A stretch of DNA of 14,735 nucleotides from an uncultured Rhodocyclaceae bacterium (GTDB lineage Bacteria; Pseudomonadota; Gammaproteobacteria; Burkholderiales; Rhodocyclaceae): positions 1 to 14,735 of the forward strand of contig URNG01000080.1 of assembly GCA_900549295.1 (NCBI GenBank), given 5' to 3'. Of this stretch, positions 6,300-13,404 are shown one piece after another. The position numbers and the translations under genes are program-made. The notes beneath the pieces were generated by a model that was not told where the DNA came from, searched no databases, and saw only the letters and a list, made by a program, of their open reading frames with translations. Positions within the stretch are counted from its first letter, which is position 1; every line of letters begins with the position of its first letter.

Positions 6300-9233
6300 A
6301 TGACGCTCCATCCTGTCAGCAAAACCCCCTCGTTCGTTCACGCCAGCCGCATCCCGGCGCTGATCGCCGCTGCGTTGCTGGCGGCCGCAACGCCTGCCGC
6401 AGCGCAATTCTCGCCCGGCCCGGAATACTTCAATCAGCGCGCGTTGGCCACCATCAATGTTCTGCCGGCCTACAACGCCGGGCTGAGCGGCCAGGGCATC
6501 AGGATCGGCTTGGTCGATAGCGGGATGAACCCCGATCACCTCGAATTCAGCGGCGCACTCGTCGCCGCCTACGATGCCCTGACGGGGCAATCCGGAACGA
6601 GCAATTTTTCCAGTTTCCTGGTCGATTACGGGGGGCACGGCAGCCATGTGGCGAGCATCGCAGCGGCACGGCTGGATGGGGCCACGCGCCCATACAACAT
6701 CCAGGGCGTGGCCTACAACGCCAGTCTGGTGATGAGCGCCCTGGACTTCATTCCCGAATTGACCCAGCAGCAGATCGCTGCGGCGATCGACTACGCCAGC
6801 AGCCAGGGGGTCAAGGTCATCAACAACAGTTGGGGATCGGACTCGGCCGGAGCGGGAGATCCGCAGGCGTTCTACGAAAGCAACCTGGCATTAAATCGCC
6901 CCGTCATCGACGCGATCCACACCGCCCTGGATCGGGGCAGCGTGATTGTGTTCGCCGCCAGCAACGAAGGCGAACCTGGCAAGGTGGCGATCAATCCCTC
7001 CGTGGAGTCCACCTTTCCCGCCTACGATGCGGCGCTGGCGGCCAAGGGGGGATTTATCGTCGTCGCCGCGACGACGAATGACGGTAGCGCGCTGACGGAT
7101 TACTCCAACCGCTGCGGCGTCGCCCGGAATTACTGTATCGCTGCGCCGGGGGGCGATGATCGGAACTTGTTACCGGGCGAAACCCCGGGCGACGCATGGA
7201 TTCTCGGCGCCGACGCGCAGTCGGTTTCTGCGTATCTGCCTTATATAGGCACGTCCATGGCTGCGCCGGTAGTTTCCGGCGCGGTCGCCCTGGTGGCCGA
7301 GCAATTTCCCTGGATGAGCAACAAGAACCTGGCCACGACGATCCTGACCACCGGCAGCATGGCGGCGAGTCCCGATGCGGAATGGGGGCGGGGTTTGTTG
7401 AACGTGGGCAAGGCCATCCAGGGGCCGGGCATCTTCGAGGAAACCTTCGTGGCCGATGTCACGGCGGGTCATACGTCAACGTTCGGCAATGACATCGCAG
7501 GCAGCGCCGGTCTCACCAAACTCGGGGCCGGTACCCTGGCCCTGAACGGGATCAATACCTACGTTGGCGCTACCACCGTCAATGGCGGCAGCCTGAAAAT
7601 CAACGGTTCCATTGTGTCTAGCGCCACGGTCGGCAGTGGCGGCAGTCTTGGCGGCACGGGAACGGTGGCAGACGTGATCGTGGCGAATGGCGGCAGGCTG
7701 GCTCCGGGCAACTCCCCCGGCACGCTCACCGCATACGGCTCGGTCGTGCAGCACCCCGGCAGTGCGCTTGATATCGAGATCGATGGCCCGGGCAGCGGCA
7801 ACGGCGCCGGCAACTACAGCCGCCTTGTCCTGACCGGCATGGGCAGCACCTACACCGCCGGCGGCAGCCTCAACGTGCTACTGCGTGGCATCAGCGCGCC
7901 GGCCAGCAATACCTACAGCCCGACCTTGGGCCAGCACTTCGCGTTTGTCAGCGCCCCCGGCGGCGTGCTGGGCAGCTTTGAGCATTTGAATCAGCCGGCA
8001 GAGGGTTTGCTGCCCGGCACCCGCCTCGATCTGGTGTATGGCACAACGGGGCTGGCGCTGTATGCCACCCCTGCTTCGTATGCCGACATCGCTGCGGCGG
8101 GCGTGGTCAGCAACAGCAATCGCCAACAGGTGGGTGCCATTCTGGAAGGGCTCCGGCCGGTAGCCGGCCGGCGGGAGAGCAAGCCCGGCATCAAGCGGCT
8201 GTTCGACAGCCTGGCGGCACAATCGGCCCGCACCCTGCCCATCGGCATCGACCAGATCGGCGGCGTCGGTTATGCCCAGTTGATCGGCATGAATCTGGAA
8301 AACAGCAAATTCCTCGTTAATCAGACCCTGGGCGCACTCGCCCGCCAGCGTCGCGGCGAGCGCCCGGCCCGGCAACGCGCCGATGATTCTGGCATACCCG
8401 GCGAAGCGCGTGAAGAACTCTGGGGGCAGGCAATCGGCCGGACGACGACATGGCGCGGCGACGACTTCGGCTATCGCATGAATGATGCGCTGGGCGGCCT
8501 CATGGGCGGCTTCCAGAAGCGGCTCGACGCCCATACGCTGGCCGGTGTTTCCGTGGCTTATGCGGAAAGCCGCCCACGGCTTGACCAGGGCATGGGCAGT
8601 GGCCCGCAACGAAACCTGCAAGTGATGGGCCATGCCAGCCGCACCTTCGATGCCGGCTATTACCTGCAAGGGGCGGTCGGCGGCGGCATCGGGCGCATCG
8701 ATGCGACGCGCCCGCTAGCCATGCTCGGCGCGCAGAACCGGGCCACGATCGACACCCTCAACGTGGCCGCATCGATCGCAGGCGCTTGGGCGACGGCAGC
8801 GCACAATGCGCTGCGCCATGAGATCTCGTTCGGGCTGCACTACCTGTCGCTGCGCAGCCTTGGGTTTACGGATCGCGGCAGTCAAGCACTGGACGCGCTG
8901 CATGCCGAGCCGCGCCAGCATACGTCCCTGGCGGCGGCACTTGGCGGCTCGGTCAGCATGCCGTTTGCGGCCCTTGGCAGCAATTGGCGCATTACGGGAC
9001 AGGCGAATCTGGCGCACGAATTTGCCGCCCGCCGCACCGCGCTGGATGCCCGCTTGTTCGGACAATCCATCAAGATGAAGGGTGCCGCAATCGGCCGCGA
9101 TCGACTGACCCTGGGCGCGAGCCTCACGGGTCAGGTCAACCGGCTGACGCAAATTGCATTCGAGATCAGTCACGAGTCGGCGACACGCTGGAATGCCACT
9201 TCACTGGGGTTTTCGGTGCAACGGACGTTCTGA
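6300..9233 (+). CDS. Subtilisin-like (S8) serine protease autotransporter
   Basis: This is a type V secreted protease: the C-terminal barrel inserts in the outer membrane and exports its own protease domain. Counting from the ATG at 6300 (977 aa), residues 18-35 form a signal-peptide core ending ATPAAA|Q. The S8 domain has Asp73 (LVDSG), His113 (GGHGSHVAS), oxyanion Asn222 (AASNEG) and Ser319 (GTSMAAP), so the triad looks complete. Cys272 and Cys279 may pair. A passenger-associated repeat (KLGAGTLALNGINTYVGATT) begins near 406, a glycine-rich beta region follows, and the barrel spans about 705-977, ending in Phe. Earlier in-frame starts exist (TTG 6201, ATG 6225 and 6279). I prefer 6300 because it gives a normal signal peptide, though none has a good ribosome site. 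The substrate is unknown; self-processing or surface-protein maturation is possible. Confidence 0.93.
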   Translation: MTLHPVSKTPSFVHASRIPALIAAALLAAATPAAAQFSPGPEYFNQRALATINVLPAYNAGLSGQGIRIGLVDSGMNPDHLEFSGALVAAYDALTGQSGTSNFSSFLVDYGGHGSHVASIAAARLDGATRPYNIQGVAYNASLVMSALDFIPELTQQQIAAAIDYASSQGVKVINNSWGSDSAGAGDPQAFYESNLALNRPVIDAIHTALDRGSVIVFAASNEGEPGKVAINPSVESTFPAYDAALAAKGGFIVVAATTNDGSALTDYSNRCGVARNYCIAAPGGDDRNLLPGETPGDAWILGADAQSVSAYLPYIGTSMAAPVVSGAVALVAEQFPWMSNKNLATTILTTGSMAASPDAEWGRGLLNVGKAIQGPGIFEETFVADVTAGHTSTFGNDIAGSAGLTKLGAGTLALNGINTYVGATTVNGGSLKINGSIVSSATVGSGGSLGGTGTVADVIVANGGRLAPGNSPGTLTAYGSVVQHPGSALDIEIDGPGSGNGAGNYSRLVLTGMGSTYTAGGSLNVLLRGISAPASNTYSPTLGQHFAFVSAPGGVLGSFEHLNQPAEGLLPGTRLDLVYGTTGLALYATPASYADIAAAGVVSNSNRQQVGAILEGLRPVAGRRESKPGIKRLFDSLAAQSARTLPIGIDQIGGVGYAQLIGMNLENSKFLVNQTLGALARQRRGERPARQRADDSGIPGEAREELWGQAIGRTTTWRGDDFGYRMNDALGGLMGGFQKRLDAHTLAGVSVAYAESRPRLDQGMGSGPQRNLQVMGHASRTFDAGYYLQGAVGGGIGRIDATRPLAMLGAQNRATIDTLNVAASIAGAWATAAHNALRHEISFGLHYLSLRSLGFTDRGSQALDALHAEPRQHTSLAAALGGSVSMPFAALGSNWRITGQANLAHEFAARRTALDARLFGQSIKMKGAAIGRDRLTLGASLTGQVNRLTQIAFEISHESATRWNATSLGFSVQRTF

Positions 9234-9261
9234 AATTGCGCCAGGGGCTACACGACAGGGC

Positions 9262-9678
9262 CTACTTTTCCAGCGCAACATTCGCGGCCCCCTCCGCGCC
9301 GACATAGACGGCCAGCAGCCTGACGATGCCACTCCCCTGATTCTCGCCGCGATGCGGGACGTGCATGGCCTCAACCAGCGCATCGCCCTGGCGGAAGGTT
9401 TTTACCCCCTCCGGGCCGTAATCGACGGTGAGTTCACCTTCCAGAATGTAAGCGACCAGCGGTACCGGATGGCGGTGAAACGCAGCCGCAGTCCCCGGAG
9501 CGACCGTCACCACGGCGACCGTGATCCTGGGCACTCCGGCGGGGTAATGAATATCTTCACCCACCACCGTCTTGCCCGTAACCAGCAATTCCTGCACGGG
9601 ATAGTAGGTTTCCTCACGCGCTTGTACGCCACCAGCCAAGAGGGCCGATAGGGCCAACAACAGGATCAATCGCTTCAT
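9262..9678 (-). CDS. Secreted small cupin-domain protein
   Basis: A 138-residue protein with a Sec signal peptide (MKRLILLLALSALLAGGVQA|RE) and one cupin barrel. Cupin motif 1 shows His68 and His70 (FHRHPVP) and the LEGEL turn; motif 2 shows GDALVEAMHVPHRGEN with His106 and His109. A metal site from these histidines is plausible, but the Glu usually found a few residues after the first His pair is not in its normal place. I chose the ATG at 9678 because GAGGA lies just before it. A GTG at 9690 overlaps the ATPase stop (GTGA) and would add four residues. It is the last gene of the ABC cassette and converges with the autotransporter, with 28 bases between the stops and no clear terminator. The ligand or reaction is unknown; a periplasmic location is inferred. 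Confidence 0.85.
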   Translation of the reverse strand: MKRLILLLALSALLAGGVQAREETYYPVQELLVTGKTVVGEDIHYPAGVPRITVAVVTVAPGTAAAFHRHPVPLVAYILEGELTVDYGPEGVKTFRQGDALVEAMHVPHRGENQGSGIVRLLAVYVGAEGAANVALEK

Positions 9679-9686
9679 GGGATTCC

Positions 9687-10778
9687 TCACTCCGCAGCCA
9701 GACGAATCGTCAGGCGATTACTCGTGGCATCGGCGCAGTAATCAATGCGCTCGGCCAGGTTATTGATGATGGTCAGCCCCAGCTCATCGGGCAGCGCCGC
9801 GCTGTCCAGCGGGTTGGGCGCGTCGCCAGGAGATTCGAATGCCAGTTCGACGCTGCCGGTCTTCTCGGCATAACCCAGGGTAATTTCCAGCGCCGTCGCG
9901 GCAAGGCGTGGCCGATAGATGGCGAGCAACTCTTCCAGCAACAGCAACAGATGCTGCCGCATCTTTTTCGGCAGGATCTGTTTTTCGCAGAACTGCTCGA
10001 CTTCGGCATTGATGGCGTAGAGATCGAAATCCTCGCTTTCAATGCGCAGACAAACGCTGCGGACGCGGTGGATGAAAGCGCGGGTTTTTTCGCGCTGCGG
10101 CTGTTCGAAGATCTGCGCCGGCGACCCCTGCTCGTAGATGACGCCCTCGTCCATGTAGAACACCCGGTTCGAGACATCACGGGCGAAATCCATTTCGTGG
10201 GTGACGATCAGCATGGTCAGCCCTTCCTTCGCCAGGCGGCGCATGACGGCCAGCACCTCGCTGACCATGGTCGGATCGAGCGCCGAGGTCGGTTCGTCGA
10301 AGAGGATGATTTGCGGCTCCATCGCCAGGCAGCGTGCAATGGCCACACGCTGTTTCTGCCCCCCCGAGAGTTCATCGGGAAAACTATCGGCCTTTTCGGC
10401 CAGGCCGACCAGCTTGAGCAGTTCGCGCGCCCTGGCTTGCGCCTCGGCTGTGCTGCGCCCCAGCAGCTTGATCGGCCCCAGCGTCAGGTTGTCCAGCACC
10501 GAAAGATGGGCAAAGAGATTGAAGGACTGGAACACCATGCCCATCTTGCGCCGCATTTTCGGCACGTCTGTCGCGGGATCGAGGAGATTGACGCCATCGA
10601 TCTCGATCCGGCCACCGCTGGGCTGGTCGAGCAGATTGAGGCAACGCAGGAAGGTGCTCTTGCCGGTGCCGGAGGGGCCGATGATGGAAATCACCTCGCC
10701 TTTGGCAACATCGACCGTCACATCCCTGAGCACGGTCAGCGCGCCGAACCGCTTCGTCAGATGCTCGACCTTAATCAT
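9687..10778 (-). CDS. Amino-acid-type ABC transporter ATPase with C-terminal GHKL/RsbW-like domain
   Basis: Residues 1-240 are a standard polar amino acid ABC ATPase: Walker A GPSGTGKST (34-42), Q-loop VFQSFNLF (82-89), signature LSGGQ (137-141), Walker B ILFDEP (158-163) and switch His194. The family normally ends near residue 240-250. Here another 115 or so residues follow (about 244-361) that resemble an anti-sigma-factor type ATPase fold: a helix with LLLLLEELLAI (277-287), then SPGDAPNPLDS, then PDELGLTIINNLAERIDYC and a closing strand NRLTIRL. The Asn expected after the EELL helix in ATP-binding members (EEL..N) is missing, so nucleotide binding by this domain is doubtful. It could be a regulatory or docking module. 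The start overlaps the permease stop as ATGA. It would couple ATP hydrolysis to import by the neighbouring permease. Confidence 0.93.
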   Translation of the reverse strand: MIKVEHLTKRFGALTVLRDVTVDVAKGEVISIIGPSGTGKSTFLRCLNLLDQPSGGRIEIDGVNLLDPATDVPKMRRKMGMVFQSFNLFAHLSVLDNLTLGPIKLLGRSTAEAQARARELLKLVGLAEKADSFPDELSGGQKQRVAIARCLAMEPQIILFDEPTSALDPTMVSEVLAVMRRLAKEGLTMLIVTHEMDFARDVSNRVFYMDEGVIYEQGSPAQIFEQPQREKTRAFIHRVRSVCLRIESEDFDLYAINAEVEQFCEKQILPKKMRQHLLLLLEELLAIYRPRLAATALEITLGYAEKTGSVELAFESPGDAPNPLDSAALPDELGLTIINNLAERIDYCADATSNRLTIRLAAE

Positions 10779-12280
10779 GCGTGGCCTGCCTTGCGACGGT
10801 ATTTCGGGTCAGTCACCCGTTCCAGATATTCGAGCGACTGCAACAACACCCAGGAAATCAGGAAGTAAAGGATGGCAATCATCACCAGCGGAAAGAAGGC
10901 ATCGAAAGTGCGGCTGCGGATGATGTCGCTGGCCTTGGTCAGATCCTGAACCGCGATGTAGCCGACGATCGAGGTCATCTTGACCAGGGAAATGAACTCC
11001 CCCTTGAACACCGGCAGAATCCGATGCAAAGCCTGCGGCAGCACGACGTTGACGAACGTGGATACCCGAGTGAACCCCAGGGCAATGCCGGCTTCCATCT
11101 GGCCCTTGTCGACACCCTGAATGCCGGTACGGAAAATCTCGGCGCTGTAGGCCGCGAAATTCATGCCGAACGCAATGACGGCAACCAGCACCGGATCAAT
11201 GCTCACCGAGGCAAACACCACATAGAAAATCAGCATCAGCAGCACCAGCACCGGGGTACCGCGCAGCACCGCGATATAAAGGCGGGCCGGCAGATTGAGC
11301 AGACGCCGCGCCGACATGCGCATGAAGCAGATCGCGCCGCCGAGCAGCGTCCCCAGGAGGGTCGACAACACGGAAATGATCACCGTGGTTTTCAGGCCGT
11401 CCCAGATCAGCAGGTAACGGTTTTCGACCAGGATGTTGCTGTGAAAACTGGCCGCAACCCCACGCAGCCAGCCCGACAACACACCCGGCTCAGCGGCCAC
11501 AACAGGCAGCGGCGCACGCACCAGGACACTGATCTCGTTGCCGTGGAAAGGCCTGGAGTAGCGGATCAGCTTCTTGCGCTCCTGCGTGACGTTGAAGTTG
11601 GAAATCGCGAGGTCGATCTTCTTCGCCTGCAGCGCCGGAATCAGGGCTTCAAAGTTGTAGTCCACGATTTCGACGGGCCTGCCGAGGCGCTGACCGATCA
11701 GCTGCATCAATTCAATATCCAGACCAGCCAGCTTGCCGTGCACGTAAAAAGTGAAGGGTTCGTGCTGGCCGCTGGTCCCCACGCGCAGCACGCGCCCCTG
11801 GCCTGCGTTTTCAAAATCGGACATGGGCGGCGGGGTCGTGTAGTGGCTATCGATCCATTTGGCGCGCAGGCGCTGCAACTCACCCTCCTGTTCGAGGGCG
11901 GTCAGAACCTTATCGACTTCGGCCTGTAGCGCCGCGCTGTCCTTGTGCATGGCCGCAGCAACATCCAGGCTGGCAATCGCCTGTTCGATGACCTGCAATT
12001 GCGGATTTCTTGCCACCAGGTTGAACAGCACGCTCCGGTCATAGACGTAAGCATCCACTTTGCCGGCAGCCAGCGCCAATGCCGCATCCGCCGACGTGTT
12101 CATTTCGACAAAATGCGCCGCAGGAAAATGCTTGCGCGCGGCGTGATCCCCTGCCGATCCGGTCAGCACCGCAATGCGCTTGCCATCCAGGTCTTGCAGG
12201 CGCAGCGCGGTATCCTGCGCCCAACAGCCGCCCGCCGCAAGCAGCAGGCCAACGGCGAGCAGCTGGAAAAACCTTTTCAT
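10775..12280 (-). CDS. Substrate-binding domain (swapped half order) fused to an amino acid ABC permease
   Basis: A 501-residue fusion. A signal peptide with a lipobox-like end (LLLAAGGC, Cys19) is followed by a type 3 solute-binding domain in reversed order. Residues 28-147 match the second half of the family (LQDLDGKRIAVLTGSAGD, VDAYVYD, then ELQRLRAKWI). Residues 163-255 match the first half (VLRVGTSGQHEPFTF, GLDIELMQLIGQRLG, VTQERKKLIRYSRPF). Ligand residues look kept: Arg235, Asp81 and Ser42. A linker leads to a HisM/ArtQ-type permease (about 290-490) with several membrane helices and the ATPase-contact loop EAGIALGFTRVSTFVNVVLPQA (split here: EAGIALG at 396-402, LPQA at 414-417). The start is 10 bases after the previous gene's stop, and the end overlaps the ATPase start. 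The substrate is probably an amino acid or a similar molecule; this is inferred. Confidence 0.92.
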   Translation of the reverse strand: MKRFFQLLAVGLLLAAGGCWAQDTALRLQDLDGKRIAVLTGSAGDHAARKHFPAAHFVEMNTSADAALALAAGKVDAYVYDRSVLFNLVARNPQLQVIEQAIASLDVAAAMHKDSAALQAEVDKVLTALEQEGELQRLRAKWIDSHYTTPPPMSDFENAGQGRVLRVGTSGQHEPFTFYVHGKLAGLDIELMQLIGQRLGRPVEIVDYNFEALIPALQAKKIDLAISNFNVTQERKKLIRYSRPFHGNEISVLVRAPLPVVAAEPGVLSGWLRGVAASFHSNILVENRYLLIWDGLKTTVIISVLSTLLGTLLGGAICFMRMSARRLLNLPARLYIAVLRGTPVLVLLMLIFYVVFASVSIDPVLVAVIAFGMNFAAYSAEIFRTGIQGVDKGQMEAGIALGFTRVSTFVNVVLPQALHRILPVFKGEFISLVKMTSIVGYIAVQDLTKASDIIRSRTFDAFFPLVMIAILYFLISWVLLQSLEYLERVTDPKYRRKAGHA

Positions 12281-12290
12281 TGCCGCCGGG

Positions 12291-13085
12291 TCAGGGCTTC
12301 ATTTCCCGCACCAGCGCAGCGATGCCGCCGGTGTAATAGGGTTCGGAGAACAGCACCTTCTTGGCCCGCTCATCGGTAATGGTGATGCAGGCGGCAATCA
12401 TGTCGACCTTGCCGGAAATCAGCGCCGGGATCAGCGCGCCGAATTCCATGTTCACCACTTCCAGCGTCTTGCCCTGCTGCTGCGCCACCCGCCTCGCCAG
12501 CTCGATATCGAAGCCGACAACCTGCTGCGAGCCATCAACGAAGGAGAACGGTTCGGTGATGGCTGCCGTGCCCAGCCGCAGCACGCCCGCTGCGCCGCTC
12601 AGGGCAATCTCGGGCATCGCCGCCGGCTGGCCTTTTTTCGGGAACCAGCGCGCCTGCATTTCGTCGTAGCCGCCGCCTTGCCTCAGATCCTGGACGACCG
12701 TATCAATCGCCGCCTTGAGTGCCTGGTTTTCCGGCTGCACGGCAAAGCCATAGCTGTCGACGGTAATCATGTCCGGCAGCACCCTCAGCCCATCGTTCTT
12801 GGCGGCGATGTTCTTCAGGATCGGTTCATCGTAGGCCACCGCATCGGCCTTGCCTGCCTTGACTGCCAGGGCAGCGTCCAGAACCGTATTGAAATACTGG
12901 AATTTCGCCTGTGGAAACCTGGACAGCACCAGCGTATCGGCGGCGGTGCCTGTCGGCACGGCAAAGGATTTATCAGCCAGCTGCGCCAGGCTGGCAACCT
13001 CGGTTTTCTGGACACAACCGCCGGCCAGAAACAACGCAGACAACATCAGACAACCACCCAAAACCCTGGAAAACAGTTTCCCCAT
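12291..13085 (-). CDS. Substrate-binding lipoprotein with swapped half order (type 3 SBP)
   Basis: A 264-residue periplasmic binding protein, probably a lipoprotein (ALFLAGGC, Cys24). The ATG is well supported by GGGGGAGG at 13091-13098. As in the fused permease next door, the halves are swapped. Residues 32-149 are the family's second half (LAQLADKSFAVPTGTAAD, ADAVAYDEPIL, YDEMQARWF), and 168-260 are its first half (VLRLGTAAITEPFSF, GFDIELARRVAQQQG, ITITDERAKKVLFSEPYY). Arg240, Asp86 and Thr47 fall at the positions that bind the carboxylate and amino groups of amino acids in this family, and Phe180 at the aromatic stacking position. It is the first gene of the cassette and a paralogue of the domain fused to the permease. 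A normal-order domain truncated at both ends is ruled out because both halves are nearly complete. Confidence 0.93.
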   Translation of the reverse strand: MGKLFSRVLGGCLMLSALFLAGGCVQKTEVASLAQLADKSFAVPTGTAADTLVLSRFPQAKFQYFNTVLDAALAVKAGKADAVAYDEPILKNIAAKNDGLRVLPDMITVDSYGFAVQPENQALKAAIDTVVQDLRQGGGYDEMQARWFPKKGQPAAMPEIALSGAAGVLRLGTAAITEPFSFVDGSQQVVGFDIELARRVAQQQGKTLEVVNMEFGALIPALISGKVDMIAACITITDERAKKVLFSEPYYTGGIAALVREMKP

Positions 13086-13152
13086 CACAGCCTCCCCCTG
13101 AAAAGCAAACAGTATAATTCGACTTTTCCAGGCCTGCGTACGCCATATTTCC
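13086..13152 (-). promoter_or_regulatory. Candidate promoter and ribosome site of the ABC cassette
   Basis: On the minus strand TATACT (13111-13116) is a fair -10 element about 25 bases before the lipoprotein start, and a strong purine-rich ribosome site lies at 13091-13098. The -35 position (about 13134-13139) is poor. It is overlapped by two touching palindromes, CAGGCCTG (13129-13136) and GCGTACGC (13136-13143), which could be an operator. A perfect TATAAT also exists on the plus strand at 13113-13118, but no gene starts from it. Confidence 0.4.
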
Positions 13153-13395
13153 CTATTTTTTGGCTTCTTCGTGCGCCCGACATGCATGCGTAAAAGCAAC
13201 GCCCGGATAGTCGGCCTGCGGGTAGCGGGGCGGCAAAGCACCGGAGCGCGCACCATCGAGGAAACCGGGCACTTCAACAGGCGGATGCGCTTGCGCGATC
13301 TTGAGCGCCGCATCAAACGCAGCCTGGCTTATCTCCAGGGTGCGAAATTGCCGCTTCCCCAGCAACACCCGCCGAGGAAGCGCAGCGTCCGGCAA
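13153..13395 (-). CDS. Small unidentified reading frame after napB
   Basis: An 80-codon frame that opens with TTG, four codons after the napB stop and in the same frame as napB. I do not recognise the product. It has no signal peptide, no membrane helix and no CxxCH heme motif. It contains a helical-looking stretch (LEISQAAFDAALKIAQAH), a Pro-rich middle and a Cys/His near the end (HACRAHEEAKK). No ribosome site precedes the TTG; a GTG at codon 11 is another possible start. It could be a real small nap-associated protein, the remains of a lost downstream gene, or chance. The napB protein itself already ends at the expected place, so this is not needed as a napB extension. Confidence 0.35.
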   Translation of the reverse strand: MPDAALPRRVLLGKRQFRTLEISQAAFDAALKIAQAHPPVEVPGFLDGARSGALPPRYPQADYPGVAFTHACRAHEEAKK

Positions 13396-13404
13396 AACTG
13401 GCGT

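Noticed and set aside
9234..9261. Terminator between the convergent autotransporter and cupin genes
   Set aside because: Only 28 bases, with no convincing stem and T-run on either strand.
10781..11929. 382-codon plus-strand frame opposite the permease fusion
   Set aside because: Antisense shadow of a clear transporter gene; the product is His/Gln/Arg-rich and has no recognisable fold.
13113..13118. Perfect TATAAT on the plus strand
   Set aside because: No -35 at suitable spacing and no plus-strand gene downstream; it overlaps the likely minus-strand -10.
12174..13193. Long open frame on the plus strand opposite the binding lipoprotein (339 codons)
   Set aside because: It lies wholly antisense to a well-supported gene, its translation is rich in Arg, Gln and His without any domain, and such frames are expected in GC-rich DNA.
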